DNA of 64,000 nt from Thermoanaerobaculia bacterium (GTDB taxonomy: Bacteria; Acidobacteriota; Thermoanaerobaculia; Multivoradales; J023). Location of the stretch: contig JAUIJL010000002.1 of the NCBI GenBank assembly GCA_030431255.1, forward strand, positions 620,001 through 684,000, in the 5' to 3' direction. The notes beneath the pieces were generated by a model, which was given only the letters and a program-made list of their open reading frames with translations, was not told the DNA's origin and ran no database searches. Shown piece by piece: positions 18,507 through 27,201 of this stretch (its first letter is position 1; each line of letters begins with the position of its first letter). Both the position numbers and the translations under genes were made by a program.

Positions 18507-19478
18507 CTTGGCTTCGAGCACTGCTTGGGTCAACGCCGGCACGACCTCGTGCAGATCTCCGACGATGCCGTATTTGGACACGTTGAAGATCGGCGCGCTC
18601 GGATCTTTGTTGATCGACACCACGCAGCCCGAGCCTTTCATGCCCACCAGGTGCTGGATCGCGCCGCTGATGCCGATAGCCAGATAGAGCTTCGGGGCCA
18701 CGGTCTGTCCCGAGGAGCCGATCTGGCGATCCCGGGGCAGCCAGCCGTTGTCGATCACCGGTCGGCTGGCGCCGATGTCGGCTCCGAGGGCCTTGGCCAG
18801 CTCTTCGATCGGCGGTAGGTTCTCCGGCTTGCCGATGCCACGGCCAACCGCGACCACCACGTCGGCCTTGGATAGGTCCACCTGATCGCCGCCGACCTGC
18901 TCGACCCCAAGAAGCTCGCGGTCGGCGTCGGCTCCGGAAGCGTCCAGGGCGACCCGCTCAGCCGAGCCCGCGGCCGCGGAATCCGCCGGAAAAGCGCCGC
19001 TCTGCAGGGAAAGCAGCACCGTGCCCTCGCCCTTGACCCGAACCCGGGCTTGCATCTTGCCGGTGAGGATGGGGCGCTTGAACAGCAGCTCGCCCTCCGT
19101 ATTCTCGAACGAGATCACCTCGGGCACGTAAGCGGCGTCGACCTCGTGGCACAGACGGCCGACGTAGTCGACGGTCTGGTAGGTGTGGGTGAAGATCACG
19201 TAGGCGGGCGCCGCATCGCGGATCGCCGGCGCCAAAACACCGATGTAAGCACCCGGCGTGTAGTTGGCCAAGGATTCGTGCTCCACCACCAGGACCGATG
19301 CGAGGTCATAACCCGCCACTTGCTCGGCGGCGGATCCCAAATCGGAGCCGAGAAGCACCGCGGTCACGGTTCCGCCGGTTTCGCCGGCCAGTTTCTGAGC
19401 GCCGGCGATCGCCTCGATAGAGCCCCTGTGCAGCTGACCCTCACGCTGTTGCAGCACTACCCAAATATTGTTGGACAT
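18501..19478 (-). CDS. etfA: Electron transfer flavoprotein, alpha subunit
   Basis: The protein has 325 aa. It is the FAD-binding subunit of ETF, which passes electrons from acyl-CoA and other dehydrogenases to the respiratory chain. The C-terminal FAD domain shows VAVGRGIG, then ASRPVIDNGWLPRDRQIG, then GQTVAPKLYLAIGISGAIQH and SINKDPSAPIF, all standard for the family. The N-terminal half is the variable Rossmann-like domain. Its ATG overlaps the etfB stop by one base (TGATG), so both subunits are translated together. The palindromic repeat lies at its 3' end. Confidence 0.95.
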   Translation of the reverse strand: MSNNIWVVLQQREGQLHRGSIEAIAGAQKLAGETGGTVTAVLLGSDLGSAAEQVAGYDLASVLVVEHESLANYTPGAYIGVLAPAIRDAAPAYVIFTHTYQTVDYVGRLCHEVDAAYVPEVISFENTEGELLFKRPILTGKMQARVRVKGEGTVLLSLQSGAFPADSAAAGSAERVALDASGADADRELLGVEQVGGDQVDLSKADVVVAVGRGIGKPENLPPIEELAKALGADIGASRPVIDNGWLPRDRQIGSSGQTVAPKLYLAIGISGAIQHLVGMKGSGCVVSINKDPSAPIFNVSKYGIVGDLHEVVPALTQAVLEAKG

Positions 19479-20272
19479 CAGAGGACCCTCGCATCGTTTC
19501 GCAGTTTTTCCACCAGCGCCTTTGCCACCGTGGCCGGGTCGCCTTCGAACATCTCGGCGCCTTCACCGGTGTCGGGGAAGGCGATATCGACGATCTCAAT
19601 CCGCGAGCCGTCGGCACCGAGGGTCGACGGATCCAAGCTGAGCTCGTCCGGCGAGGGGGTCGCCATGGGCTTGCGCTTGGCTTTCATGATGCCCTTGAGA
19701 GACGCGTAGCGGGGGTGGTTGATGCCGGCCTGAACCTCGATCACCGCCGGCAGCTGCAGGCGGAAGATCTCGTTCATGCCGCTTTCCATCTCACGGGTCA
19801 CCTTGGCGCTCTGAAAACCGTCCTCGAGCTCCACACCCATCACCAACCAAGCCTGGGGCCAGCCGAGCATACCGGCGAGGATGGAGGCGGTCGAGCCGTA
19901 ACCCACGTCGTCGGATTGGGAGCCGGTCAGCACCAAGCCGACCTCTTCTTTTTGGATGGCGGCGGCCAGGGCACGGGCGGTCGCGGTGGCGTCTCCGCCT
20001 TGGTAGGCGTCGTCGCAGAGGTGCACGGCCCGGGCGGCGCCGAGGGCCAACGCCTTGCGCAGCGACTCTTTGACCCGATCGGGTCCGAGGCTGAAGACGA
20101 CGACCTCACCGCCGGTCTTCTCGGCGATTTGCAACGCTTCCTCAATGGCGTGCTCATCGCTTTCGTTGATCACGTACCGCAAATCCTCATCGTCGAGCCA
20201 GCGGCGATCCTTAGCGACCCGAAGCCGCGCTTCGGTATCGGGAACTTGTTTGATGCATACAGCGATATTCAT
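19478..20272 (-). CDS. etfB: Electron transfer flavoprotein, beta subunit
   Basis: The protein has 264 aa. It is the AMP-binding partner of EtfA. The N terminus INIAVCIKQVPDTEA-like pattern, the INESDEHAIEEAL segment and VLTGSQSDDVGYGSTASILAGMLGWP are diagnostic of EtfB. The loop with TREMESGMNEIF corresponds to the recognition loop region that contacts partner dehydrogenases. The ribosome site AGGAG precedes ATG 20272. It is first in the etfB-etfA pair and diverges from the tol cluster. The other electron-transfer genes in the window, the cox operon, lie about 15 kb away. Confidence 0.95.
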   Translation of the reverse strand: MNIAVCIKQVPDTEARLRVAKDRRWLDDEDLRYVINESDEHAIEEALQIAEKTGGEVVVFSLGPDRVKESLRKALALGAARAVHLCDDAYQGGDATATARALAAAIQKEEVGLVLTGSQSDDVGYGSTASILAGMLGWPQAWLVMGVELEDGFQSAKVTREMESGMNEIFRLQLPAVIEVQAGINHPRYASLKGIMKAKRKPMATPSPDELSLDPSTLGADGSRIEIVDIAFPDTGEGAEMFEGDPATVAKALVEKLRNDARVL

Positions 20273-20767
20273 CGCAATCTCCTGAAGCTTAAGTCGGGGA
20301 AACGCGGTGCCGGGGAAGGAGTCGCGCCCGGTGAGGCCAAGAAAGGCGGACCAGGGAGCGCTGCCGGTTTAGCGTTCGGGTCGGATGGGCATCGAGGCCG
20401 GCGAGCCGAACCCGCTACGGGGACTCTAACCATCGTGCCTCAAGCCGTCGGAGGTCTACCGATGCGGGACGCTCGTCGGCCCTCAAAAACAGCCTCGGCG
20501 AGCGGGATCGGCATCTATTCCGACCCGGTCAATCTATCATGTTGCCGGCGGTGCCGCACACCCTTGCGCAGGCGCATCGACCTTCTCGCCCTAAACATTG
20601 AATAATAAGATACTTGGTGACCCTGCCCGGGAACGTTGGACGGTGGACAGCCGGCCGATGACGTGCTAGATTTTCGGCCGTTACCGGGTCGAATACCGGT
20701 CGCCTCCCAAGCCTGCTGATCCGGAGCCAGGCTCTTCGTCGATCACTTCCACAGGATTCCCACCGCC
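20273..20767. other. Divergent intergenic region between etfB and tolQ
   Basis: This 495-bp stretch lies between divergent operons and must hold both promoters. No convincing coding frame, RNA gene or repeat was seen. The most AT-rich patch, at about 20590-20615 (containing ATTGAATAATAAGATAC), is the likeliest promoter core for the tol genes, but no good -35 element accompanies it. Confidence 0.5.
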
Positions 20768-21499
20768 ATGTTTTCAACTCTTACGATGCCGTTGGCAAGC
20801 ACCGCCCACGGACCGGGTATTTTCCAGCTCTTTCTGGAAGCCGGGCCGATGGCCAAATTCATCTTCTTGCTACTCGCGGGTATGTCCATCGGCTCTTGGG
20901 CGATCATGATCAGCAAAGCGCTGCAATACCGACGCGCGGACAGGGACGGCCAGGAATTCCTGGAGATCTTCCGACACTCGAAGCGATTCAGCGAGGTCAA
21001 CGCCGCGGCGGGACGTCTGTCCGGCAGCCCGATCGTCGGCCTCTTCCAAGCGGGTTACGCGGAAATTGACGCCCAGGTCAAAGCCGCGAGAGACGCCGCC
21101 GCCGGCCAACCCGGAGCCCCGTCCCAATTCAGGGTCAAATCCCTGGACGGCGTGGAGCGAAGCCTCCGCCGGGCCATCGGAGTGGAGATGGCGGTCATGG
21201 GAAAAGGCACTCCCTTCCTGGCTACGACCGCCTCCGCTGCGCCTTTTATCGGCTTGTTCGGAACGGTTTGGGGAATCATGGTGGCGTTCAACAACATCGG
21301 CCTCTCCGGCTCGACCTCGATCACCGCGGTCGCGCCCGGTATCGCCGAGGCCCTGGTCAACACCGCCGCCGGGCTGGCGGCGGCGATTCCGGCCTTGGTC
21401 GGCTTCAACTTCTTCGGCTCCCGAGCCCGTCAGCTACGGGCCGAGATGCAGGACTTCATCTTGGAATTCATGAATCTCACCGAGCGCAACTTCACCTGA
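20768..21499 (+). CDS. tolQ: TolQ, MotA/TolQ/ExbB proton channel protein
   Basis: The protein has 243 aa. It is the inner-membrane proton-channel subunit that energises the Tol-Pal system. Three transmembrane segments are visible: one near the N terminus (AKFIFLLLAGMSIGSWAIMI) and two in the C-terminal half. The latter pair includes LATTASAAPFIGLFGTVWGIM and AEALVNTAAGLAAAIPALVGFNFF, the conserved pore helices of the family. It heads the tolQ-R-A-B-pal-cpoB cluster, which assigns it to TolQ rather than ExbB. tolR follows after 43 bp. Confidence 0.93.
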   Translation: MFSTLTMPLASTAHGPGIFQLFLEAGPMAKFIFLLLAGMSIGSWAIMISKALQYRRADRDGQEFLEIFRHSKRFSEVNAAAGRLSGSPIVGLFQAGYAEIDAQVKAARDAAAGQPGAPSQFRVKSLDGVERSLRRAIGVEMAVMGKGTPFLATTASAAPFIGLFGTVWGIMVAFNNIGLSGSTSITAVAPGIAEALVNTAAGLAAAIPALVGFNFFGSRARQLRAEMQDFILEFMNLTERNFT

Positions 21500-21542
21500 G
21501 GATCTCGGAAGATTCGATGCTCTTGGGTAAAAGGGAGCAACC

Positions 21543-21974
21543 ATGGCATTTCAATTAGACGACGGAGAGCACGACGATCAGTCGATGGCGGAAATCAACG
21601 TCACGCCCCTGGTCGACGTCATGCTGGTGTTGTTGATCATCTTCATGATCACGGCTCCCATGTTGCACCAGGGGGTCGAGGTCAACCTGCCCCAAACCGC
21701 CTCGGCGGACGAGATCCCCATGCGGGTAGACGACCCGCTGGTTTTGACCGTAAAAACAGACGGCAACGTGTGGATTCGCGACCAGCCGGTCCACCCCACC
21801 AAATTGGTCGAGCGGCTGTCGGCGATCCTCTCCACCCGCGATGACAAGCAGGTATTCGTCAAAGGGGACCGAAACATCAGCTACGGACAATTCATTGAGG
21901 TGATCGGCCTGCTGAAGGCCGGAGACATCCACCACATCGGCCTGGTTGCCGAAGAGCTGACCTCCGACAGCTGA
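21543..21974 (+). CDS. tolR: TolR, ExbD/TolR family biopolymer transporter
   Basis: The protein has 143 aa. It partners TolQ in the proton channel. A single N-terminal transmembrane helix follows the conserved [20 protein letters not shown], whose first Asp in this helix is the proton-carrying residue in ExbD/TolR. A small periplasmic domain follows ([10 protein letters not shown], then [22 protein letters not shown]), typical of the family. The ribosome site GGGAGCAACC precedes the ATG. The stop overlaps the tolA start. Confidence 0.93.
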   Translation: MAFQLDDGEHDDQSMAEINVTPLVDVMLVLLIIFMITAPMLHQGVEVNLPQTASADEIPMRVDDPLVLTVKTDGNVWIRDQPVHPTKLVERLSAILSTRDDKQVFVKGDRNISYGQFIEVIGLLKAGDIHHIGLVAEELTSDS

Positions 21975-22750
21975 TGCCTATTACGCTGAATCAGGTTCTC
22001 GACCAACGCTCCCACCGCATCACCTCCGCCCAGCGGTCCAGGCATTTCGCGGTGTCCTTGGCCGGTCACGGCTTGATCATCGCATTGTTCCTTTTAATGC
22101 CGATTTTCCTCGCCAAGCCACCGGAGCCGTTCGATTACGTGGCGGTGACCGTGGTGCCGCCCAAAGCCCTGGGGGTCGAGGATCCGCCACCTCAACGCCC
22201 CGACCCGCCACCGAAGAAACAGGAAACGCCGCCGCCTCCACCTCCGCCGCCCAAAGAAGAGCCGCCCCCAAAGGTGGAGCCGGACCGTCCGGTGCTGGCG
22301 ACCAAACCCAAAGAGCCGACTCCGAAACCGCCCCCAAAGGTGGAGCCGAAACCGGCTCCTAAAACACCGGCACCGCCGGCCTCTCCGCTGGCCGATCCTC
22401 CCAAGCGCAAGGGCAACCCCCTGGGCAACCCTCTGGGTGCCTCGACTACCGAAGCCACCCTGGGCGTTGAGGATCCGAACTTCACCTACGGTTATTACTT
22501 GGACCGAATCGTGTCCATGATCAGCCAGAATTGGAATCGCCCGCCGGTGGGCGGCGACGTCAAAGACGCGTTGATTCACTTTCGTATCCTGCGCGACGGC
22601 ACCGTCGAGCAGCTCACCCTCAAGCGCTCTTCGGGAGATGAGGTTTTCGACCGCACCGCCATGGGCGCGGTGAAAGCCACCTCCCCTTTGCCGCCCCTGC
22701 CCAAGGGGTATAAGCGCGACTTTCTCGGCATCAACCTGATCGTCAAATAG
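21974..22750 (+). CDS. tolA: TolA/TonB-like energy transducer
   Basis: The protein has 258 aa. It links the TolQR motor to the outer membrane. One N-terminal transmembrane helix lies near residues 28-48 (VSLAGHGLIIALFLLMPIFLA). A long Pro/Lys-rich periplasmic linker spans about residues 65-145, with runs of PPPPPP and repeated EPPPKVEP and PPPKVEPK units. A C-terminal TonB-like domain follows (ISQNWNRPP, then LIHFRILRDGTVEQLTLKRSSGDEVFDRTAMGAVKATSPLPPLP). It is shorter than E. coli TolA and uses a Pro-rich rather than helical Ala-rich spacer. It is coupled to tolR by a one-base overlap. Confidence 0.88.
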   Translation: MPITLNQVLDQRSHRITSAQRSRHFAVSLAGHGLIIALFLLMPIFLAKPPEPFDYVAVTVVPPKALGVEDPPPQRPDPPPKKQETPPPPPPPPKEEPPPKVEPDRPVLATKPKEPTPKPPPKVEPKPAPKTPAPPASPLADPPKRKGNPLGNPLGASTTEATLGVEDPNFTYGYYLDRIVSMISQNWNRPPVGGDVKDALIHFRILRDGTVEQLTLKRSSGDEVFDRTAMGAVKATSPLPPLPKGYKRDFLGINLIVK

Positions 22751-22774
22751 TCACCCAGGAGCAACCAGCCAGCG

Positions 22775-24211
22775 ATGAGCCAGACCACCCAGGAATCGAC
22801 CCCTTTCTCTTCTCCGTTCGTCCGACCCTCGGTGCTGTCTAATCGGCCTACGGCACCCTCCCGCGGGCTTTCCGTCTGCCGAGGCCTATCCTTTTGGGTG
22901 GCCGCGACCTTGATTTGCTCGGCCGTCTCTGCCCAAGAACCGTCCCCCGAGGTTCCCCAAGGCGAGGAAGCCTGGATCGAGATCGACAAGCTTCGAGCCC
23001 GAAGCCAGGTGCGTCTGGCGGTGGAGCCGGCAAAGATCGCCCCGGAGCTGACCGGCGACTATCGCCAGGCGGCTGCCGAGATCGAGCAAACCCTGCGCGA
23101 GGATCTGGAGCAAATGATCCTCTTCAACGTCCAGGGGCCGACCGAGCTCTCGGTGCTGGTGCTGACCGGCAATCGAGATCAAGATTTCGACCAATACCGC
23201 TCCCTCGGCAACGAGGTCGTGCTGCTGACGGAAATCAAGAGAGAAGATGACCGGCTGACCCTCGACGGTTGGGTCTACGATTTGCCCAGCCGCCAGTCGA
23301 TTCTCGGCAAACGCTACCGCGGCACCCTCGACCAAGCGCGTCTGGTCGCCCATCACATGGCCGACGCCATCCATTGGCAATTCAGCAACCGTCCCAGCCT
23401 CACGCTCACCACCCTCGCCTTCCAAAGCGACCGGGACGGACACCAAGAGCTCTATTTGATGGACTACGACGGCCGAAACCAACGCCGCATCAGCGGCCAC
23501 AAATCCACCAGTGGTTACGGATCTTGGAGCCCGACCAACGACGCTATCGCTTATATGTCGTACTTCTCGGGCGCACCTGGCATCTACTATGTGGACTTGG
23601 CCAGCGGCAACAAAATTCCGATCTACCGGGAGGGCACCCTCAACCTCTCCCCCTCGTTCTCGCCCGACGGCAAGAAATTGGCGTTCGCATCGAGCCAAGG
23701 CTCCAATGTGGACATATACACCTGCGAACGGGCCTGCCAAACACCGGTGCGCTTGACCACGTCCCGGGCCATCGACACCAATCCCGCTTGGAGCCCCGAC
23801 GGTTCTAAGATCGCATTCACCTCCAGCCGCTCCGGTCGTCCCAATATCTATGTCATGGACCTCAACGGCTCGAATATTCGTCGCATCTCCTTCGAGGGAA
23901 ATTACAACGAGGGGGCTTCGTGGAGCCCCGACGGAAGCCGACTCACCTACGCCAGCCGAACCGGAAATAAGGGCATCTTCCGGGTGGTCGTCACCAGCAT
24001 GGTCGACCTCCAAACCCAAGTGCTGACCGGTGGCGCGGGCAGCCAAGAGGAGCCCACTTTTTCTCCCGACGGCACCAAAATCGCGTACACCTTGCGTCAA
24101 GGAAAAGGCTCACAGATTTGGGTCATGGATGCCAACGGCTCGAATCCCCGACAGCTCACCCATCAGGGGAATAGCTCCGGGCCGGCTTGGTCGGCCTTCC
24201 CGCCCAAGTAA
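22775..24211 (+). CDS. tolB: TolB, periplasmic beta-propeller of Tol-Pal
   Basis: The protein has 478 aa. It has a hydrophobic export segment near residues 38-50 (LSFWVAATLICSAVSA), then an N-terminal alpha/beta domain. A six-bladed propeller follows, with WD40-like PD40 repeats such as NPAWSPDGSKIAFTSSRSG, GASWSPDGSRLTYASR and EPTFSPDGTKIAYTLRQG. TolB binds Pal and TolA during outer-membrane constriction. It sits 24 bp after tolA and before pal, the canonical order. The N terminus is longer than usual, so a start further in is possible. Confidence 0.93.
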   Translation: MSQTTQESTPFSSPFVRPSVLSNRPTAPSRGLSVCRGLSFWVAATLICSAVSAQEPSPEVPQGEEAWIEIDKLRARSQVRLAVEPAKIAPELTGDYRQAAAEIEQTLREDLEQMILFNVQGPTELSVLVLTGNRDQDFDQYRSLGNEVVLLTEIKREDDRLTLDGWVYDLPSRQSILGKRYRGTLDQARLVAHHMADAIHWQFSNRPSLTLTTLAFQSDRDGHQELYLMDYDGRNQRRISGHKSTSGYGSWSPTNDAIAYMSYFSGAPGIYYVDLASGNKIPIYREGTLNLSPSFSPDGKKLAFASSQGSNVDIYTCERACQTPVRLTTSRAIDTNPAWSPDGSKIAFTSSRSGRPNIYVMDLNGSNIRRISFEGNYNEGASWSPDGSRLTYASRTGNKGIFRVVVTSMVDLQTQVLTGGAGSQEEPTFSPDGTKIAYTLRQGKGSQIWVMDANGSNPRQLTHQGNSSGPAWSAFPPK

Positions 24212-24271
24212 CCATGGGTTTAAAAAGCGTGTAAACTCGCATAAAAACTGTGTTTTCCATGCTTCGTGCTA

Positions 24272-24300
24272 TTGAGGGCAAGGGCTGATTCTGCTATCTT
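24272..24300 (+). promoter_or_regulatory. Predicted sigma70 promoter before pal
   Basis: TTGAGG (24272-24277) and TATCTT (24295-24300) are separated by 17 bp, a good vegetative promoter geometry. It lies in the 155-bp AT-rich gap between tolB and pal and would give pal and cpoB expression independent of the upstream tol genes. Confidence 0.5.
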
Positions 24301-24366
24301 CACAAAGAAAGTCGTAACTCGAAATCGTTGTAGATGCCTTTAGACATCGAGGAGGCCGCCTTAAAA

Positions 24367-24936
24367 ATGCGAATGGATAGGAACTGGATCGTTCTGGTGC
24401 TCGCCGTGCTGCTGATCGCCTCTGTCGGCTGTAGCAAAAAGCCACCGGAAGTCGAGCCCCCACCCGTTGACACTTCCCCAACCCCGCCGCCGCAGGACGT
24501 CGTTGACAAACCGGCACCTGCACCGGCCGCGGATCAAACCGCCGAGAAACGGCCCGAATCGATTGAGGAGCTGGAAGAGCGGCTTCGCACTCAGGGTCTC
24601 ATCGGTGACGTTTTCTTCGAGTTCGACAAATATGACCTGGGTGAGGAAGCGCGCCAACGGCTCGCAAAAAACGCCGAGTTCATGCTCTCCGAAGAAGGCA
24701 ACAACCTGACCTTCAAAATTGAAGGACACTGCGACGAGCGTGGCACCAATGAGTACAACCTTGCTCTGGGTGAGAATCGCTCAGCGGCTGCCCTCGACTA
24801 TCTTGCTTCGTTGGGTGTGACCAGGAACCGTTTTCAAATCCTGAGCTACGGCGAAGAGAAACCGTTCTGCACCGAGAGCACTGAGGCGTGCTGGCAAAAG
24901 AACCGCCGCGCTCGTTTCGTGATCACGGGCAACTAG
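24367..24936 (+). CDS. pal: Pal, peptidoglycan-associated lipoprotein
   Basis: The protein has 189 aa from ATG 24367, chosen because GAGGAGG lies upstream and the next residues form a lipoprotein signal (WIVLVLAVLLIASVGC with the lipidated Cys). A Pro-rich linker is followed by an OmpA-like peptidoglycan-binding domain: VFFEFDKYDLGEEA, then IEGHCDERGTNEYNLALGENRSAAA with the Asp and Arg that contact diaminopimelate, and a final NRRARFVI. It anchors the outer membrane to the wall and is the target of TolB. Confidence 0.95.
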   Translation: MRMDRNWIVLVLAVLLIASVGCSKKPPEVEPPPVDTSPTPPPQDVVDKPAPAPAADQTAEKRPESIEELEERLRTQGLIGDVFFEFDKYDLGEEARQRLAKNAEFMLSEEGNNLTFKIEGHCDERGTNEYNLALGENRSAAALDYLASLGVTRNRFQILSYGEEKPFCTESTEACWQKNRRARFVITGN

Positions 24937-25043
24937 GAACCGTCGGCGGCCAAAGCCGCTGACTGAATATCACCTCAGGACACTTCGAAAGAAGCTTCTC
25001 ACAAAAGAGATCCAGTGATATTAAGCACGGAGATCCAGCTCAG

Positions 25044-25871
25044 TTGAAGCGGCGGTTTCTTCTGCCGGCAATCATAACGAGGGTCGTTGTTGGGTGCACC
25101 GCAATGACGACCCTCGGCTGTGTTTCCGACGCGGACCTAGACGGAATCAACACCCGCCTGGGTGAGCTCCATGTACAAACGTTGGAGCTGCAGAAAGAGG
25201 TTGCGACCCGGAATCAGATCACCGAGGTCGAAAATGACCTCAAGCAGCGCATCGATGGAGTCACGGCGTCCGACGCGGACCTCAAGGCCGATATCGACAT
25301 GCTCACTCGCCAGGTCGAGCGCTTACAGGCAAAGCTGGATGAGACCAACTTCGAGCTGAGCCAGCTGACCCAGCAGATCAAAGCGACCCATCTTGAGCTT
25401 CAAGCCGTGCGTGCAGCCGCCGAGCAAGCTCAAACCTCGCGTCCGTCCACCTCCCCCTCCCGCCCTTCCGCCCGCTTGGACGAGACCGACCCCAAGGCTC
25501 TATACGACACGGCCTACGACGACTACCTCGCAGGCAACTACGACTTGGCCATTCTTGGCTTCAGTCGCTATCTCGAGCACCACAGCGAGACGGACCTAGC
25601 CGACAATGCCGCCTACTGGCTCGGAGAGTGCTACTACCACCAAGGACAATATCAACGGGCCGTTCGTCAATTTGCGGCGGTCCTGGCATTCCCGGGCTCC
25701 GATCGCACCGCAAGCGCACAGATCAAGAAGGGTTACGCCCACTTGGAGCTCGGTCAGCGGGATAAGGGCATTGCCGATCTGACCCGCGTCGCCTGTGATT
25801 TCGCCGGCACGGACGAAGCCTTGCTCGCCACCCAAAGGCTGAAAGAAATGGGATTTGACCCCGAGTGCTGA
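25044..25871 (+). CDS. cpoB: CpoB/YbgF-like Tol-Pal accessory protein with TPRs
   Basis: The protein has 275 aa and a TTG start at 25044. The N terminus looks like an export signal ending in TTLGC, so it may be a lipoprotein. A coiled-coil segment of about 100 residues (trimerisation region of the family) precedes three C-terminal tetratricopeptide repeats: DPKALYDTAYDDYLAGNYDLA, then AAYWLGECYYHQGQYQRAVRQF, then KKGYAHLELGQRDKGIADL. CpoB coordinates Tol with cell-wall synthesis at division. It closes the tol cluster, as in many Gram-negative genomes. The exact start is uncertain. Confidence 0.88.
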   Translation: MKRRFLLPAIITRVVVGCTAMTTLGCVSDADLDGINTRLGELHVQTLELQKEVATRNQITEVENDLKQRIDGVTASDADLKADIDMLTRQVERLQAKLDETNFELSQLTQQIKATHLELQAVRAAAEQAQTSRPSTSPSRPSARLDETDPKALYDTAYDDYLAGNYDLAILGFSRYLEHHSETDLADNAAYWLGECYYHQGQYQRAVRQFAAVLAFPGSDRTASAQIKKGYAHLELGQRDKGIADLTRVACDFAGTDEALLATQRLKEMGFDPEC

Positions 25872-26173
25872 GACCGCTACAATCCGCTCGCTGCATGTCT
25901 GGACGGTTTCCGCTCCCGAGCCGACCAAGGTCTTCGGGTCGCCAAACCGGATAGCCGCCTCGCCCGATCCCCAGGGCTCCGAGGCGAACGATGGGTCTAC
26001 TCAACCCGCGACGCACAGCAGCGAGAATTCAAGCGACTGCCGTCGAGACGGCTATCAGCCCAGGATTTTCGAAGCATTCAAAAAAGACAGAAGAGCCCTT
26101 CAATGATTGGACGGCTCCTGCGAAGGGCCACGGCCCTCGCTAGACTAGATGGACACAAAGGATTTCGACACAG
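25872..26173. other. Intergenic region between cpoB and rpsT
   Basis: In these 302 bp a short open frame exists, but it shows no recognisable protein or ribosome site, so it is not called. The rpsT promoter should lie toward the right end; TAGACT at about 26141-26146 is a weak -10 candidate. Confidence 0.4.
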
Positions 26174-26437
26174 ATGGCCAACCACAAATCTGCCTTGAAG
26201 AGAATGCGCCAATCGCTCAAGCGCCGCGAGCACAATCGGTCCTTCCGCACCCGCATGCGGACCGCCGTCAAGAAGCTTCGCGCCGCCATTGACGAAGGCA
26301 ACGCAGATCTGGCGAAAAGCTTGCTCAGCGAAACTCTCAGCACTGTAGATGCTACGGCTCAGAAGGGTGTCATTCATCGCAATGCCGCCGCGCGCACCAA
26401 GTCGCGCCTGACCCGTGCCGTCAACGCCATGGGTTGA
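26174..26437 (+). CDS. rpsT: 30S ribosomal protein S20
   Basis: The protein has 87 aa. It is a small, strongly basic ribosomal protein that binds 16S rRNA. The N terminus ANHKSALKRMRQSLKRREHN and the C-terminal KGVIHRNAAARTKSRLTRAV are the conserved S20 blocks. Length is standard. It is monocistronic and followed by a strong terminator shared with the convergent lptE. Confidence 0.97.
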   Translation: MANHKSALKRMRQSLKRREHNRSFRTRMRTAVKKLRAAIDEGNADLAKSLLSETLSTVDATAQKGVIHRNAAARTKSRLTRAVNAMG

Positions 26438-26470
26438 CGCCTCGCCCGGGCTGGGAATTCCCCGGTCTTA

Positions 26471-26512
26471 GGCACGAAAAAGGCTCCGCACTTGCGGAGC
26501 CTTTTTTGTGCC
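26471..26512. terminator. Bidirectional intrinsic terminator between rpsT and lptE
   Basis: AAAAAGGCTCCG and CGGAGCCTTTTTT pair around the loop CACTTG, and the outer GGCAC/GTGCC also pairs. The stem is GC-rich, with an A run on the left and a T run on the right, so it can terminate transcription from both convergent genes. Confidence 0.93.
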
Positions 26513-26607
26513 TCGTCGCCTTGATGTCGATCGAGCAGCTGCTAACGCAGCGGGCGTCTTTGACAAGGGGGGCCGACGCCGGGCCCGGGGTGAGCTCGCG
26601 GGCTTCG

Positions 26608-27201
26608 TCAGAAGCCTTCCAGGAGGTCGGTGACCAGGGTCTCTGCGAAACGGACGGAGGTCTCCTCGATCGCGATATTTTCACGATCCAAATAACCGGC
26701 CCCTCCGGTTTCATCCAAAGGATAGTCCTGCCGGAAGAGGTACCTGGAGTTTTTCCAAATAACTTCCGGTTCCTCGTCCTCCCCGGCCGCGGGATCGAGG
26801 GGACGCTCAAACCGCATATCGGCGGTGATGTTGATCTCGAAGTTGTCGGCCAAACCCGAAGCGTCGAAGGTCAAGGGCCGGACCACAAAGGTGAGCACCG
26901 AGCCTCGGAGGATGGCGTCCGCCTCATCGAGATCGTTGATCACCTCGAAGCGACGGCGGGTCACCAGCTCATCGAGGATCGCCTGGGTCAAAATCTGCTC
27001 GACCTGCAGTCGAGATGTTTGATTGGCCAAAGGCTCGACATAGACCTTGCTAATGTCCTCGGGAATATTGCTCGCACGGCCCACCAGCGAGTAGCCACAA
27101 CCGGCGATACCGACGGCCAAGATGCAGACTCCGAGCATCCAGCCCAAAGCGGTCGTTCGCTCCGTACGTGTACGGATCTCGACGGTTTGGTTCTTGCTCA
27201 C
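26608..27201 (-). CDS. lptE: LptE-like LPS-assembly lipoprotein
   Basis: The protein has 197 aa. It has a lipoprotein signal (MLGVCILAVGIAGCGYSL) with the lipidated Cys inside AGCGY, the typical start of mature LptE. The following pattern VYVEPLANQTSRLQVEQILTQ, then LDELVTRRRFEVI, matches the beta-strand/helix core of the family. LptE plugs LptD and helps insert lipopolysaccharide into the outer membrane. Its start overlaps the stop of the transglutaminase-like gene by 4 bases, placing it last in the ribH-nusB-transglutaminase-lptE operon. LptE diverges strongly, so the call rests on the N terminus and fold pattern. Confidence 0.82.
   Translation of the reverse strand: MSKNQTVEIRTRTERTTALGWMLGVCILAVGIAGCGYSLVGRASNIPEDISKVYVEPLANQTSRLQVEQILTQAILDELVTRRRFEVINDLDEADAILRGSVLTFVVRPLTFDASGLADNFEINITADMRFERPLDPAAGEDEEPEVIWKNSRYLFRQDYPLDETGGAGYLDRENIAIEETSVRFAETLVTDLLEGF

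Noticed and set aside
22886-24100. 404-codon open frame antisense to tolB
   Set aside because: The tolB propeller repeats on the plus strand explain the region, and the antisense product has no motif or ribosome site.
25855-26106. Small open frame between cpoB and rpsT
   Set aside because: Its translation has no recognisable content and it lacks a ribosome site. It overlaps the cpoB end.
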